Source: Bombus terrestris (lineage: Eukaryota > Arthropoda > Insecta > Hymenoptera > Apidae). From it: 64,000 nt of DNA. Of the stretch, positions 1-11,669 are shown one piece after another. The stretch is from assembly GCF_910591885.1 (NCBI RefSeq), contig NC_063269.1:5208001-5272000 (forward strand), written 5' to 3'. The stretch's first letter is position 1. Every line of letters starts with the position of its first letter. Position numbers and translations under genes: made by a program. The notes beneath the pieces are model-generated. The model was not told where the DNA came from, did no database searches, and saw only the letters and a list, made by a program, of their open reading frames with translations.

Positions 1-86
1 ATGGTGAATTGCAAATTATATTATTGTGTTTTGTATTGCTGTTTAAAAATAATTATAATTTGTATATTATTGGATAAAAATCATAG

Positions 87-1720
87 GCCATCCAAGTACG
101 GATATCGCAACAGGTGTTAACATGACAAGTTCTTCAAGTTTAGATCAAATAGATGGCAATAATGAAATTAATGAATTATCTGGTAAAATGGAGTGTGTTC
201 ATGTACAAAGAATCCCAACTAATACAAAAATGGTCTTAGTAGCAGATGTTGATAAAGATGGTGCAAATGAAATGGTACTTGGTTTGACCGATCGTGTAGT
301 TAGATCTTACAGATGGTCAAGTAATCTAGAATTAGGTAGAGGAAAGTTAGTTGGATTGAATAAATGGGAATGTGCCAATCAAATAGGAACAGTCACATTA
401 CAGGTGTAGTAAATTTGTATAAAAGAAAGGTAAATTCTTTAATCTATGGTAATAACGAATTTTGATGTTTTTATTTAGCATATGGCAGATGGAACACCAA
501 CGTTGTTAGTTGCTCAACCTGGCGGAACGTTCATGCGAATTAAATGTAATCCAGAAGATTGTCATTTAGAAGATGAAATTAATCAGAAAAGTAACGAAAC
601 AGCAGCGAGCTGCGTGGACTATCAAACGTTGGGAATATCAAGAATGCGCAATCAAAATATTTCAACGGAAATTATCGGAGATCTAGAGTGTGTAGTAGAA
701 AATAAGTCGAATTACGAATATAAAGAGTTATTATTCAAATCGAGTGTTTTAAATGAAGTGCAATGTGGTAAGAACTTGAAATCTGTCTCATTAGAATTTA
801 AGAAAAATAATTCGCAATCAGAGATAAGGAAAAGTAGTCCTAGTATCATGGAAGGACGTAGGAAAAATTCAACGATCGAAAATTCTAAAACGAATAAAGC
901 TTTTGGAACTACTGATCCTTCTAGTCGGGATCAGGTTGATGGTAATGTTTTTGGAGGCAACGTAATTCTTGGTGGTTACGACATTAAGTCGGAAAAGGAT
1001 TCTTTGTTACCTACATATAAGCATTTTTCGTGTCAAGATAATAGCAGTAACAATAAGATAGAAGATGCGAAAGGAAAAGGTAAAACCGAAACTGACGCGA
1101 ATATACAAAATAATTTATTACAAGGAAAACCTTACGCTCTTGCTACTTTAGATGGGACAATAATGTTAGTTAAGGACGAAATCATTCTATGGTAAGATTT
1201 CAAAATTGCAAATATTTAGCAACGATACAGGTTACATAATGTTTTTTAGGTCGATGCAAGTAGATCATCAAATATTCGCTCTATGTCGATTAGACGTAAC
1301 CGGCGATGGTTCTGATGAAATAGTTGCTTGTGCATGGGACGGGCAAACCTACATTTTAGATCAACAACGTAATAGCGTACGTTTTCAATTTGAAGAACCA
1401 GTTAGAGCATTCTGTACTGGTAACTATAATGTTACTCCTGGTTTTCCAACACCTTGTCTCGTATATAACAGCTTCAATAATAAGGTAAAGTTTATTATTC
1501 GTTTGTAAATCAAACAAATTATAAGTATTAATGTTTGCAGATATTTCTTTATTACGATGTTACACTTCCAAGTATGGTTACTAAGCCTTTGAATCCCATG
1601 GACGAACTCGATTCCGAAGAAAAGAAAATTTTAGATGATCTCCTAGGAAACTGTACCGAGATGGAGAAACAACAGAAAATACAAGAGTTAACTGAATGGT
1701 TACTGTATGGAATATCTTAA
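87..1720 (+). CDS. ITFG2: ITFG2-like KICSTOR subunit, 3' part of gene (5' exons outside window)
   Basis: Four exons are visible: 87-403, 479-1191, 1250-1484 and 1541-1720. The introns of 75, 58 and 56 bp have GT-AG borders and phases that keep one frame (codons from 89), giving 480 residues to the TAA at 1718-1720. The match to vertebrate ITFG2 is clear: an FG-GAP-like DVDKDG...VLGLTDRVVR block, then VDHQIFAL..LDVTGDG and VACAWDGQTYILD, then VRAFC and CLVY. In the family these blades form a beta-propeller. ITFG2 acts with KPTN, SZT2 and C12orf66 in KICSTOR, which recruits GATOR1 to lysosomes to restrain mTORC1. Compared with the human protein, roughly the first 100 residues lie off the left edge. 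The second exon also carries an insertion of about 135 residues, rich in Asn, Lys and Ser, between ISTEIIGDL and YALATLDGT; it is probably a disordered loop. The C-terminus (LDSEEKKILDDLL...EWLLYGIS) is predicted helical. Confidence 0.9.
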
Positions 1721-1744
1721 GATTTAATTCTGTAAAATTATAAG

Positions 1745-1789
<45 letters not shown>
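1745..1789. repeat. Poly(A) run of 45 bp just after the ITFG2 stop
   Basis: An uninterrupted A homopolymer starts 25 bp after the ITFG2 stop codon and is followed by further AT-rich sequence (TTATAAAATTATAAAA). The gene is intron-containing, so this is not a processed retrocopy tail. It is probably an unstable mononucleotide tract within or just beyond the 3' UTR. I see no clean AATAAA next to it. Confidence 0.9.
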
Positions 1790-1791
<2 letters not shown>

Positions 1792-2540
1792 ATAAAATTA
1801 TAAAAATTTACAGAAATAAGGAATATATGCAGATTCTTATAAAGCAATCCTGTTGTTCTTTCTCTACAAACTACTTCGCTCTAGATAGGAACGATATTTG
1901 TTCAACGTCCAAGGAATTTATTGCTCGTATTTCCATATCATTTTCATTCGCGAGTACGGTTTTTATGCGTATTGACAGGACCCGGTCGTTTGACCTAACG
2001 TTCGTCGTCACTTCCGTCTTAGAATGAAGGATATATGACCGAAAAAGATTCTTGAAAATTTTTAGCAAACAAGATGGGAATGATATCGGTAGCGGAAGAA
2101 CTCAAGATTCAGCCCAGAGACTGGTTTAAGGATACTCAACTATTTGCATAACATTGCGAAAGACGGAACTTTATCTACCTGTCATAAATTAGACAGATGT
2201 TCGTGCAAAATCAGTTAAACATATAACATTATGCTGAACGTTATCATTATTAGTGAGAATGTAGCTCGCATCGAGTACTTTTCCGTCTTTTTACGAATTT
2301 CATATTTCTGAATTTCATATTTATAGATTGATCATTAATCGACGTTCTCCGCAAATCTCCCGAATTAACACGCTACATTTTGATTCTTGATTTACGTATC
2401 GATGAATTCGATCTTCGATAACGAGTAACAGAAATAGATCAATACACGAGTGTGACAAATATTGAACTACTATTAATCGTTTACCGTACTATATCGACCA
2501 TTATCGTACTGTAAATAAAAAGAAAGGTGAAATAGTTTTG
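1790..2540. other. Intergenic spacer between ITFG2 and the SLC5 gene
   Basis: AT-rich sequence with no coding exon that I can support. It must hold the end of the ITFG2 3' UTR and the upstream control region of the SLC5 gene. A CTACCTG motif near 2174-2180 matches the reverse complement of the Zelda heptamer, but one heptamer is weak evidence. Confidence 0.6.
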
Positions 2541-2546
2541 TCAGTT
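2541..2546 (+). promoter_or_regulatory. Candidate initiator (TCAGTT) of the SLC5 gene
   Basis: TCAGTT matches the arthropod initiator consensus TCAKTY. It lies about 110 bp before the SLC5 ATG. A DPE-like AGTCG sits at 2573-2577, about three bases beyond its usual place relative to the initiator A. No TATA box is seen at the right distance. The assignment rests on position and motif only. Confidence 0.35.
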
Positions 2547-2650
2547 GCAATAGCTGACCAGAGTTTAGTTTAAGTCGACGAGAACGAAAGTGGCGAACGA
2601 ACGTTCTCTATCGTGAGTTAATCCTCAATTTCAACTTCATCGTTTTTAGA

Positions 2651-5600
2651 ATGACAGAAAACGAAACAAGATCACTGCTCGGACAAGAACTGAAACAACT
2701 TACATTCGGATGGACTGATTACACATTGTTCAGTGGTCTCTTAGGGATCAGCGTCCTCATAGGGATTTATTTCGGCTGTTTTGGCAAGAAACAGGATAAC
2801 ACTACCGAGTATTTGCTCGGAGGTAAAACAATGTCTTGTTTCCCAGTTAGCATGAGTTTAATTGCCAGGTAAAAAGCTGTGGAAATTATATTTTGTAACG
2901 AATGCACGCGAATCTATCGAAGCGTTGATAAAAATAATTCTTTCACGATGTTGAAACTAGAAATTGTTTTCTTTGATTTATTTCAGTCACATATCGGCAG
3001 TTTCCTTGCTCGCTGTACCTGTCGAAGTATATCAGTATGGTACACAATATGCCGCCTGCATTTTTACATCGATTATATCGTGTGCTCTTATTTCGCTTAT
3101 CTACTTGCCAGTATTTTATCAATTACAACTGACCAGCACGTTCGAATACCTAGAGATGAGATTTACGAGGCCTGTTCGGACATTCGCCTCGTTTCTTTAC
3201 ACGCTTTCGTTGATCATTTACGTCCCTCTGATCATATATGTACCAGCGTTAGCATTTTCCCAGGCAACGTCCATCAATCTTCACTTGATCACCCCGATAA
3301 TTTGTACAGTGTGCATATTCTACACGACTATCGTAAGTTACTTCATCTACGCTTCCTACTTTCCTTTTAAATAGCTTTTAAGAATCGTCGTATCGAACTC
3401 TAGTCTAACTAACTCTCGACTTACGAGTTATTCGCGTCGACGGAGTTTAGTATGGAAAGTTCAATGGCCTACTTGTAGGTTACGCTTAAATAATCGTTCT
3501 AAATCATTTCAAAGGTACTCGGTTTTTGCTTTAAGATTATAAAGAACGAAATTCCAAATAACATTGAAACTCTGTTACCATATAGACTCGATCGGTTGGA
3601 CCGTTGAACGATCTTTAAACGTTCTCACGAGAAAATCAGTTTTCGTCGGTTGCAAGAATGAACGGCTAGGAATTACGCGAATCGTATGGGAGTGATAGAC
3701 GACGATACGCGATATTTACAAACATGTCCAACGTTATCGCGTATAAGGGACTATGTAGTTGATAAATCATATGGGAGATACGAATAATAATATAATTACG
3801 ATTAAACGTGGAATTATACAGGCCGTCTTCTCGTCGCGTCGATTTTTGGCAAATATTTACACAGCTTACAATATTATCGCTAAATATGGCCAGTAATTAA
3901 AACGTTTACGTGAATATTTCGTAAAAAGCGGCTCGTCCCGCCACTCATCCTGAACAATAACGCTAACAATACGTTCGTTTCGATAATGAATATCTTCCTG
4001 AAAAATATTTAGGGTGGATTGAAAGCCGTCGTATGGGCTGACACTGTACAAATGACTGTAACGTTGGGAAGTTTATTCGCGGTATTCATATTGGGTACTA
4101 TGGCTGTAGGCGGTATATTCGAGACTTGGAGAATATCGGAAGAGGGTAGCAGAATAGTGTTTTGGAAGTATGATCGTCTATAGAACTTTTATTATTATTA
4201 TCATTATTATTATTAGCTCGTATCGAAGCGTCTCCTAATTTGCTATTTATCACACGTCACAGCATGGATCCAAGTCCGTTCGTTCGAAATTCTTTTTGGG
4301 CCATGTCAGTTGGTATGACGATGACGTGGTTATCGGCGCTCGGTATCAGTCAAGTATCAATGCAAAGATTTCTAGCTGTGCCGAATATGAAGGAAGCGCA
4401 TAAGTGAGTACTACAATAACGGTTCTCGAAAGTGAGAGAAATTTATAACGAACAAGGTTTCTATTTCGTTAGGGCAATAGCTTTTATGGGTTTATGCATG
4501 GTAGCTATAAAATGGATATCCGTTTTTACCGGTCTTATAATGTACGCTAGATACCATAAGTGTGATCCTATAAACACACACGTACGTACCTTTCGTTTCT
4601 ATGTAAATAGAAATTAATTACATCCTCTGTCGTAAAAAAAGAAAAGAAAAAAAAACAAAAAACAAAAAATGTAAAGGTTCAATTGGTTCGCAGGTAATAT
4701 CCAGGAGCGACCAATTACTTCCATATTATGTGCTGGACGTTGCTGCAGATATCCCAGGACTACCTGGCCTTTTTCTAGCCGGTCTTGTCAGCGCTGGTCT
4801 GTCGACGATGAGTGCTAATTTGAACACTGTTGCTGGTACGATTTACGAGGATTTCATCGATCCTTGTTTACCCGATAGTAACGAGAAAGAGAAGAGAGCA
4901 GCGAAAATTATGAAGGTACATCGTAAAGTGTCATCTTTGCTCGTCCTTTTGGGGAAAAGTAACAACTAACAACATTATGATTTTCAGGCTATCGTAGTGG
5001 TCATAGGATTAATTTGTATGTCGCTGGTTTTCATCGTAGATCGTTTAGGCGATATTTTTCGAGTTTCTTTGACACTTCACGGTGTAACGAGTGGCGCGAT
5101 GTTAGGTATATTCACCCTGGGAATGTTAGTACCATGGGCAACGTCGAAAGGTGCTATCGCTGGTGGATTACTTTCCATGTTGTCCATGATTTGGATCATA
5201 GTCGGGGCTCAAGTGAACATGATTCAAAAACGATTAATTTATCCGCCTCTTCCTACGTCGACCGAGGATTGTTTAAACGCGGAGATCGCGTCGAACCAAA
5301 CGACGATGAACACGGGTGACATTCTATCGAGCGCGGACGACGAACCGTTTATTTTGTTTACCGTATCGTTCATGTATTACGCTTTGGTCGGTTTTCTGAT
5401 ATCGATGGTGGTCGGAACGATAGTCAGTTTTCTGTTCGGCGTTAACGATCTAAGCGAAGTGGATAGAAATCATTTTCCACCGATAGTTCAGAGGTATGGA
5501 AATATATTCGTTTTAATTTCGAGGAAAAATGGCAAAACTATTCACGAGCATGGCCGTGTCGTTTCAGATTTCTACCACCGAAAAAATACACCGAGGTTCC

Positions 5601-5661
5601 GATGCATTCGATATCAAACACGCTGGTGAAGAATGCAGAAATGGAAAAGCTGAATTTGTAA
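2651..5661 (+). CDS. SLC5-family Na+/solute symporter (sodium-coupled monocarboxylate / multivitamin transporter-like), complete
   Basis: Eight exons: 2651-2868, 2987-3332, 4013-4167, 4263-4403, 4473-4581, 4694-4915, 4988-5493 and 5568-5661. All seven introns have GT-AG borders and the phases agree, giving 596 residues, normal for SLC5. Family hallmarks are the first helix region LIASHISAVSLL, the GTQYAA block, GGLKAVVWADTVQM at about residues 189-202, FVRNSFWAMSVG...GISQVSMQRFLAVP, and LVSAGLSTMSANLNTVAGTIYEDF at about 354-377. The S360-T361 and S363 stretch in that last segment corresponds to the helix-8 part of the Na2 sodium site in the LeuT-fold SLC5 proteins. Many hydrophobic segments fit 13 or so membrane helices. 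An NQTT sequon lies in the loop before the last large hydrophobic segment. The protein should be a plasma-membrane carrier driven by the Na+ gradient. The substrate cannot be read from the sequence: the insect proteins it resembles are usually called SMCT-like or multivitamin-transporter-like. The start is the first in-frame ATG, about 15 residues before the conserved TFGWTDY segment. Confidence 0.9.
3333..4012 (+). other. Longest intron of the SLC5 gene
   Basis: This 680-bp intron interrupts the gene between ...CIFYTTI and GGLKAVVW. Its borders are GTAAGT and TTTAG. The others are 69-118 bp. I see no nested gene or clear repeat in it. Confidence 0.85.
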
Positions 5662-5769
5662 AACGGACGTAACTGCTTTTATTCCTTCTCTCTGACGTTG
5701 TGTTCATAGAATACATAAAGTCCAACTAAACGACTATTAATTTGCACGTTACGGCGAAAGAAAGTTTTT

Positions 5770-5775
5770 AATAAA
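5770..5775 (+). promoter_or_regulatory. Polyadenylation signal AATAAA of the SLC5 gene
   Basis: A canonical AATAAA lies about 110 bp after the SLC5 stop codon, a normal distance for an insect 3' UTR. It is the first such hexamer after the stop that I noticed. Confidence 0.6.
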
Positions 5776-8700
5776 ATTAAGAACCTTCGAAGACAAACGA
5801 ATCGCCGTGCGATAAGCATCGAAGCACAGTCCTGCTCGACCATTTGGCATAACAAAGTTCTACATAACTGGTTCGTTCTGGGTTGAAAGCACCCATTAGA
5901 CCCTCGAGGAGGGTGTCAAATTGACTAGATTATATATCTGTCCCACGCATCTCAATACAAACAACTCGTTTATACATCTGGAGGAACGATGCCTATCGGA
6001 TTAGGACGAATGGAAATGCGAAGGGTGTTTTTCGTCCAGTCATTCGTCGAGTTGATCTTGAAAATCCGCGAAAGATCGATCGTAAAATATGCGCGATGAT
6101 GGTTGCACGTGTCTACGACCGTGCTTCTTTCGTTCAATGAAATTTTCAAGATACGGCCAATTCGAAAAGAATCAAACAATGCTACGTTCAATGGCCGTAA
6201 TTTAATTTTATACGATGTTTTCATCGAACTCGAGGTCCGTTCGATACGGCATAAAGTTGTTACGTTTTATCGCAAATATTTTATCGTTTCATAAACGGCA
6301 ACTCGCGACACAGATTGAAAAATTCGCTACGATTTATCGTCCAGTGGCTTACTGTTATCGTTCACAATAGAGACGACATTGTTGCAGTCTCTATGAAAAA
6401 TCAATAGCGAAGATATATTAAAATCGTAGAAAAGACGCGTATACGCGATAATGCTTCGACCGCAGTGCTATCAGTCACGGTTCACCGAACTTGGATGTGT
6501 AACTAACGCAGCTTTCTAAGCTACCGCGTTATTCTCTAGTGTTTAATCCTTTTACAAGCATTCGGATCGCGTTCATTACGGCGCAACGTTGCTTCACACT
6601 TTGTCGCCTTTTTATGAAATTCTTTTCTCGTGACAACTCGATTTTTAGAAAACTACGTACGTGGATCCGACGAAAAGGAATAAAACGTTAAGATTCCGAG
6701 GTGAAAGTCGACGAAGGAAGTAACCCTTATCAAGGATTCGAGATATTATCCTCGGCTTTCAGAAGAACTCGGCCGGTAGACAGAGAAGATCGTTGGAGAG
6801 AAGGCTGGTAGGGACGTTATACGGCTGACGTAGAAACGCCACTTCTGTCTCGAACGGGAGACCACATTCCACCGAACCATTTTATTTTATTGGACTGAAA
6901 GGTGTCAAATATAGGTGGCAAAGGCCCTCCTACTTACATTCCTGTCGCGTCCCGTCCTTCTTTCTCTACGGTCTCATTTCACCGCGTAGGTAAAATTTTC
7001 GAGCCAGAGGTCGGTCCATTGTCGTCGGGTGACAGTTTTTTGACAGATTCCGTCTGATTTGGTGTCGAGTGACAGAGCCACTATCTCGTTGCATTCACGC
7101 GACTAACTAGCTTTACCATCTTCGATCGACTCTCGTCGATTCGTCGAAAAACTTGCAACGATATCGCGCGACGGTTGTTTCGTTAATTAGCCTGACGAGA
7201 AGAGAATCGTTCGTGCGTGCGCGAATGTTAAAGCAGCTTCGCGATGAGGTTGGTGAAAAAAGGAAAGGCGCAAGTCGGCGAGAGGATGAAAAAGAAGTAT
7301 CGAGGAAGAAACGTGTATGGTTTGTACAAGTATGCGTTTGGACGTATATATGTATAGAGACGGAGGTTTGGCTTAGGTCCTCTAATCTCTCCTTCTTCGT
7401 CGCTCTTTCTTCGTGTCTCGTCGAGTGTAACTATATAACGGGGTTCCCCGGTTTTTGTGAGGTCACGGTATACGCGCAAAAGCGCATAAAAGCTAAGGGG
7501 GCGCGTACGGTGTGGGATACGGCTTATTTCGGCGACAATACGTAGGGCCAGGCGCGAGCATAAAGGAGCATAATGCACCCTGCTAACGTGAAAATTATTC
7601 TGTCAAACATTCGGACGTCGGATTACGGCGGTAACCTCGTGTCCTAGCAGGACACGCTTTTTTCAGAAAAGACGCGGCCAATAGGCTGCACAGATGCCGA
7701 AAGGATTTCTCGGTCAACGAGGCGATCGTTGATTTACGCGTCAACTCGGAAGATAGCAAATTGGGAGGTCGCGAAGGCAACGTGAAATTTATGGATGCGT
7801 AAAATCCTAATATTATGCGTTATTTAAAAGAAGAAGGCTTATTCTAACTCGATCATATAATTCTCGTTGCACGCGACGATATTTCGTTATTGTTTTTTAT
7901 CACCCGTTCTGCTATCATTTCGCGCTACGTTTAAACGCCTCTGGCATCTCGCACATTTTTAGTTACACGTTCGCCTGTTCCTTTTTTTTTTTTTCTCTCC
8001 TGGTTGTGCCGTTATTTGTGTTCGCAGCTACCCTCCGATGTTACCGTCGAGAGAGTAAACACACCCTATGAAAATGAATACCCGACGGTCTGCCGCGTTC
8101 TTCTTGTATTCTCGAAAACAAGCAACGAGCGAAGCGCAGGAAAGAAGAGAGAAAGGAAACGCAATAGAAACGTAGCTAGGTAGCAGGCATGCGGAATATT
8201 GTGACATCTCTTCCTTGGCTGACATTCAATTTTCAGGCTAGAACGTCGTGCCCCAACCGCACACACCGTACGCCTGTTTCCATAGAATGGAACACGATAT
8301 ACGCATCTACCTCCCCTTTCTCTTTTCATTGCAACCAATGCAACCAGCCGTGCCCCGGCTGCTCGTATAGCATATACAAACAAACAACAACGGTCGCCTG
8401 GCCATGTCCACGAGACCGACACCCGCTAGAAGGGATATCGTCGCGCGGAGACACTCAGCCGAACGTGTATCGTGCCGATACAATTCGACCCATCAACCGT
8501 ACAAAAACATATCTGTTCGAGTAAAATTACACGGGGCGAGCGCACGAGAAAGAGGTTAATCGCGCTAGAAAATTATAGGTACGCGGAAGTGAAGCGTAGC
8601 TTACAGATACGAAAATGGGCATCGAAAGCGTGCGGGATCACGCGACACGCACGAGACTAGCCGACTCTCACCAACGATATCTCTATGCCGGCTGCGATTC

Positions 8701-10768
8701 GTCGAATTCGTTGCGAACCGGCTATTTACGTTTTCCTCGAGTTAACGCGAGGAGCCAGTCGAATAGCGAGAAGGAAAACCGATATCGAGGAGAATTTTCA
8801 TCGTTCGCTATCCTCCGAGTAAGAGACGAAAACGGACGAATTTTGACGTTTCTTAACGTAGATACGTAACGTAGACACGAAGAGTAGAAGGAGGAAGGTA
8901 GAAGACAAAGAGAAGCGAGAGATACGGTGGAATATGGAAAAATATTGCTGGCAATTCGAGGACGGTATACGCGTATATCCGCGGCCGAGCCAACAGCTCG
9001 ACCGCGTTTTACCTTCAATTAGCATCTCTCTTAATGACGATCACCGATCTACACGCGCGCTCGCGTGACACGCACCAACATATAGGTGCTGCTTCGCGTT
9101 CACCGTACTCTGGTGTATGCATGCGCGTATATACCCTGTACCCATGGTACGTTTCGCGCGACGCATACGTTCTCACAGAGATACAGTCGGTACGGTGTAA
9201 GGGAGAAAGCTCGAAACAACGGGAGCGCGCGCGCGCTCGCGCGAGTGAGAGAGAGGAACGGACGAATGAGAGGCCCGGAGAGAGCAAAGCTCGACGGAAA
9301 AGGACAGAGGGGATCTATAAAAAAGTCCTTTCCCCCTACTCACCGAATCCTTACCCCGCTAGCGACGTTCGCCCCTCGAAAACGCGTAACGAATGCAACG
9401 TGCACCCTGCACTCCCGCTGTCCCCTTTCCACGCTGTTGCTCGGTATTTCTCTTCGATTCCCCTCCATTTTCATCCCCACTTTGACCGCGAGATCTTTAT
9501 TTTTATCGTCGACCGGTTGGAAGGTACGTGGCGTAACCTCACCACGCCCCTATCGTTTCCATCCCGCCAATCGGTCGGCTAGCGACCGGCCATTTTGGTC
9601 CATGCGGAGGCTGCGCGTTTACTTGCCGTCTTTGTCTTTTGCTTCCCACCGTCAGCTTCGTGTGTATGAGTGTTCCGTGGAAGGATGCTGCGCGCGAGTG
9701 CGCTTCGTGAAGGCGAAACGCGTGCACCAGTGGTGGGGCGTGGAACGAACAGGGCGAACAGCGGAACCGAGTTCGCTCAGTATTTGCCGAAATTTTTCCC
9801 GAATTTGGGGACGGTGAACTAGCTGCGGCCGTTTAAACGATATCGTTCAACGCGCGACGTCCCGATAGCTGCCGGTCGCGGTAAGGTCGTTCGGTTTGCC
9901 GCGGTTCGCGAAGCCCAGACGTCGCGTCGTTTCGAGGTCGTGCGCTCGCTTGGATTTCGAGGTAGACCGAATCCTTCGACGATGGTGGGGAGCGAAGGAA
10001 AGTAGTAGGAGGAGGTCGCTGCGAAGGTATCGCTTCTCCCTCTTTCGTATCAAACTACAAAAATATATACGAGTTTTCTTATTGCGCGTCGAAGATAAGT
10101 GCCGGTTGCCCGACGATTGCCTAACGAAACGAGCACGCCGCTCAGGGCTGCGCGAGCCAAGTTATTTCCCAGTGACTGACAGATGACATTCGCGAATTTC
10201 TAGCTGGCCGCGGAGAATCGTCGGGTATCTGGAGGCGTCGATAGTCCGGTAACGCTTGGTCGGAAAGATCGGACGCGACAACGGGCGGCGGAAAGCTTTT
10301 TTTATGTCGGCGCTGAACATTCTGCCAGGACTCGCGCGCTTCCTTTTCCTCGTTACGTGGAACGCGTAATACGATCGCTGTTTAAATTCTCGGCGAGTGT
10401 TGCATCCAACTAAACCGTGGATCGAAGGTCGGAGGGGGGTAAGAGGAGCGAGCAGGAGGACGGACCACGAGTCCGTACACACCTATTTAATTCTTTCTTC
10501 TCTGTCTGCTCCCCCTTGAGACTCCAGCAACGTGATATCGCGTCGGTGTTCACGCGAGAAAGACAGCGCGCGTCCGATCAGGCGTACGCGTGTGTCCATC
10601 GAGGCAGAGGTTGGTCACGAGTTTGGTGGGGAATGCGATGAGAGAAGGTAGGAGAACGAACGAGAGTCCGCGATATTCTCTCCGACGTTGGAGGTTTGCC
10701 TTCCTTCTCGGACGTACGGGAGCCGGCGCTCCCTCGTATCTTCGTGTGTGTTCCATCGAGTAGCTCGA
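5776..10768. other. Long noncoding stretch, increasingly CpG-rich toward the right
   Basis: No open frame here resembles a known protein. Overlapping frames on both strands from 7 to 10.5 kb are long only because the sequence is CpG-rich and stop-poor; they lack conserved motifs and have unnatural Arg/Ser composition. A short hairpin (CGTGTCCT / AGGACACG) followed by T6 sits at 7638-7663. A CG-alternating tract lies at 9225-9243. Several purine-rich GAGA-like clusters occur after 10.4 kb. Confidence 0.5.
9225..9243. repeat. Alternating GC/CG tract
   Basis: Nineteen bases of almost pure alternating G and C, with one T interruption, followed by a GAGA tract. Such tracts can adopt Z-DNA and often sit near CpG-rich promoters. 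That significance is inferred. Confidence 0.7.
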
Positions 10769-10804
10769 TCGAGAGAGAGAGAGAGGAGCGAGAGAGAGAG
10801 AGCG

Positions 10805-10845
<41 letters not shown>

Positions 10846-10852
10846 GCGAGAA
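10769..10852. repeat. (GA)n microsatellite with imperfect units
   Basis: About 84 bp of GA dinucleotides with occasional GAGCGAG and GGAG interruptions. Insect GAGA-factor sites have this form. The tract lies about 400-500 bp upstream of a possible non-coding exon pair, so it may be promoter-associated or simply a microsatellite. Confidence 0.85.
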
Positions 10853-11169
10853 AGGTAGCGAGAAAGAGAAAAATATAACACGCGCTATAAGGGCAGAGAG
10901 GGACGAGGGGGCGCGAAAAGTCGAAGAAGAATAAGCGAGAAGTTTGGGCGCACTCTATCCTCGTCTCCGTTAGCCAGCGAATTCACGGACATCACGGGAG
11001 TATCCTGGGCGAAACACGGACCGCGACACACCGAGCCTCGCGAGTTGGCGTATGTGTTCCCCGTGGATGTGGTAGAGGCTGGTTCGAAGGGAGCTGGTGG
11101 GGACTAGAAGGGAGAAGGTAGGAGGACGAGTTGGGAGGACGAAGGCAGCGCTATCGAGTGGCGGTACCA

Positions 11170-11669
11170 AGAAGCAACGGCGTCGTCCGTCGTCACCGCC
11201 GTGTATCGTCGCCGCTGAGAGAGAGAGAAGTCCACCGCTGAGGGACTATCCGAGATTTAGTCGCTTTTAAACGAAATACACGGGCTCGTGAGCCCAAGTG
11301 AGTTTCACGAAACGATCGTGCTTCTCGATCTATCAATGTTAGCAACAATTTGGTTTCTTGATTTTAACGACAGTTAACGAGCTCCCACAAGCCAACATCG
11401 AATTACGGCACTTTCGCGAATCGGCTACAGATTACGTGTGTTACGAATTGACAACGGCGAATTGTATTCGAGCGACACGAGTGTGATACGAATAGAATTT
11501 CCGGAAACCGGGGCTACGAATTCGCGAGTGTCCTACGGAACGCCGGACAAAGATTCCGGTATCGTACACAGAAGCGGCGGTATTAGCCAAAACGGGACTG
11601 CCGGTACAACCAAAGGATATCTACGAAGAAAGAAGAGGACGGTGCAAGTCGCGGGTAATTATCGGAAAG
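11170..11669 (+). other. Candidate distal non-coding exon pair, possibly the distal 5' UTR of otd
   Basis: A CpG-rich segment ends at a GTGAGT donor (11298), preceded by the hairpin GGGCTC/GAGCCC at 11282-11295. A 76-bp gap follows, ending in TTTTAACGACAG (acceptor at 11373). The next segment, 11374-11669, ends in GGAAAG before GTAAGA, a strong donor. The pattern fits two spliced exons joined by a small intron. No in-frame ATG extends to the last donor in the frame needed to continue into the 32,219 exon, so they would be 5' UTR. The next recognised gene to the right on this strand is otd, 20 kb away. The left end of the first exon is not determined, and linkage to otd is only inferred. Confidence 0.35.

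Noticed and set aside
2613..2649. Possible 5' UTR intron of the SLC5 gene (GTGAGT ... TTTTTAG)
   Set aside because: At 37 bp it is too short to be spliced as an insect intron.
7638..7663. Hairpin CGTGTCCT/AGGACACG followed by T6, like a bacterial terminator
   Set aside because: The DNA is clearly eukaryotic and no Pol III gene precedes it; treated as chance.
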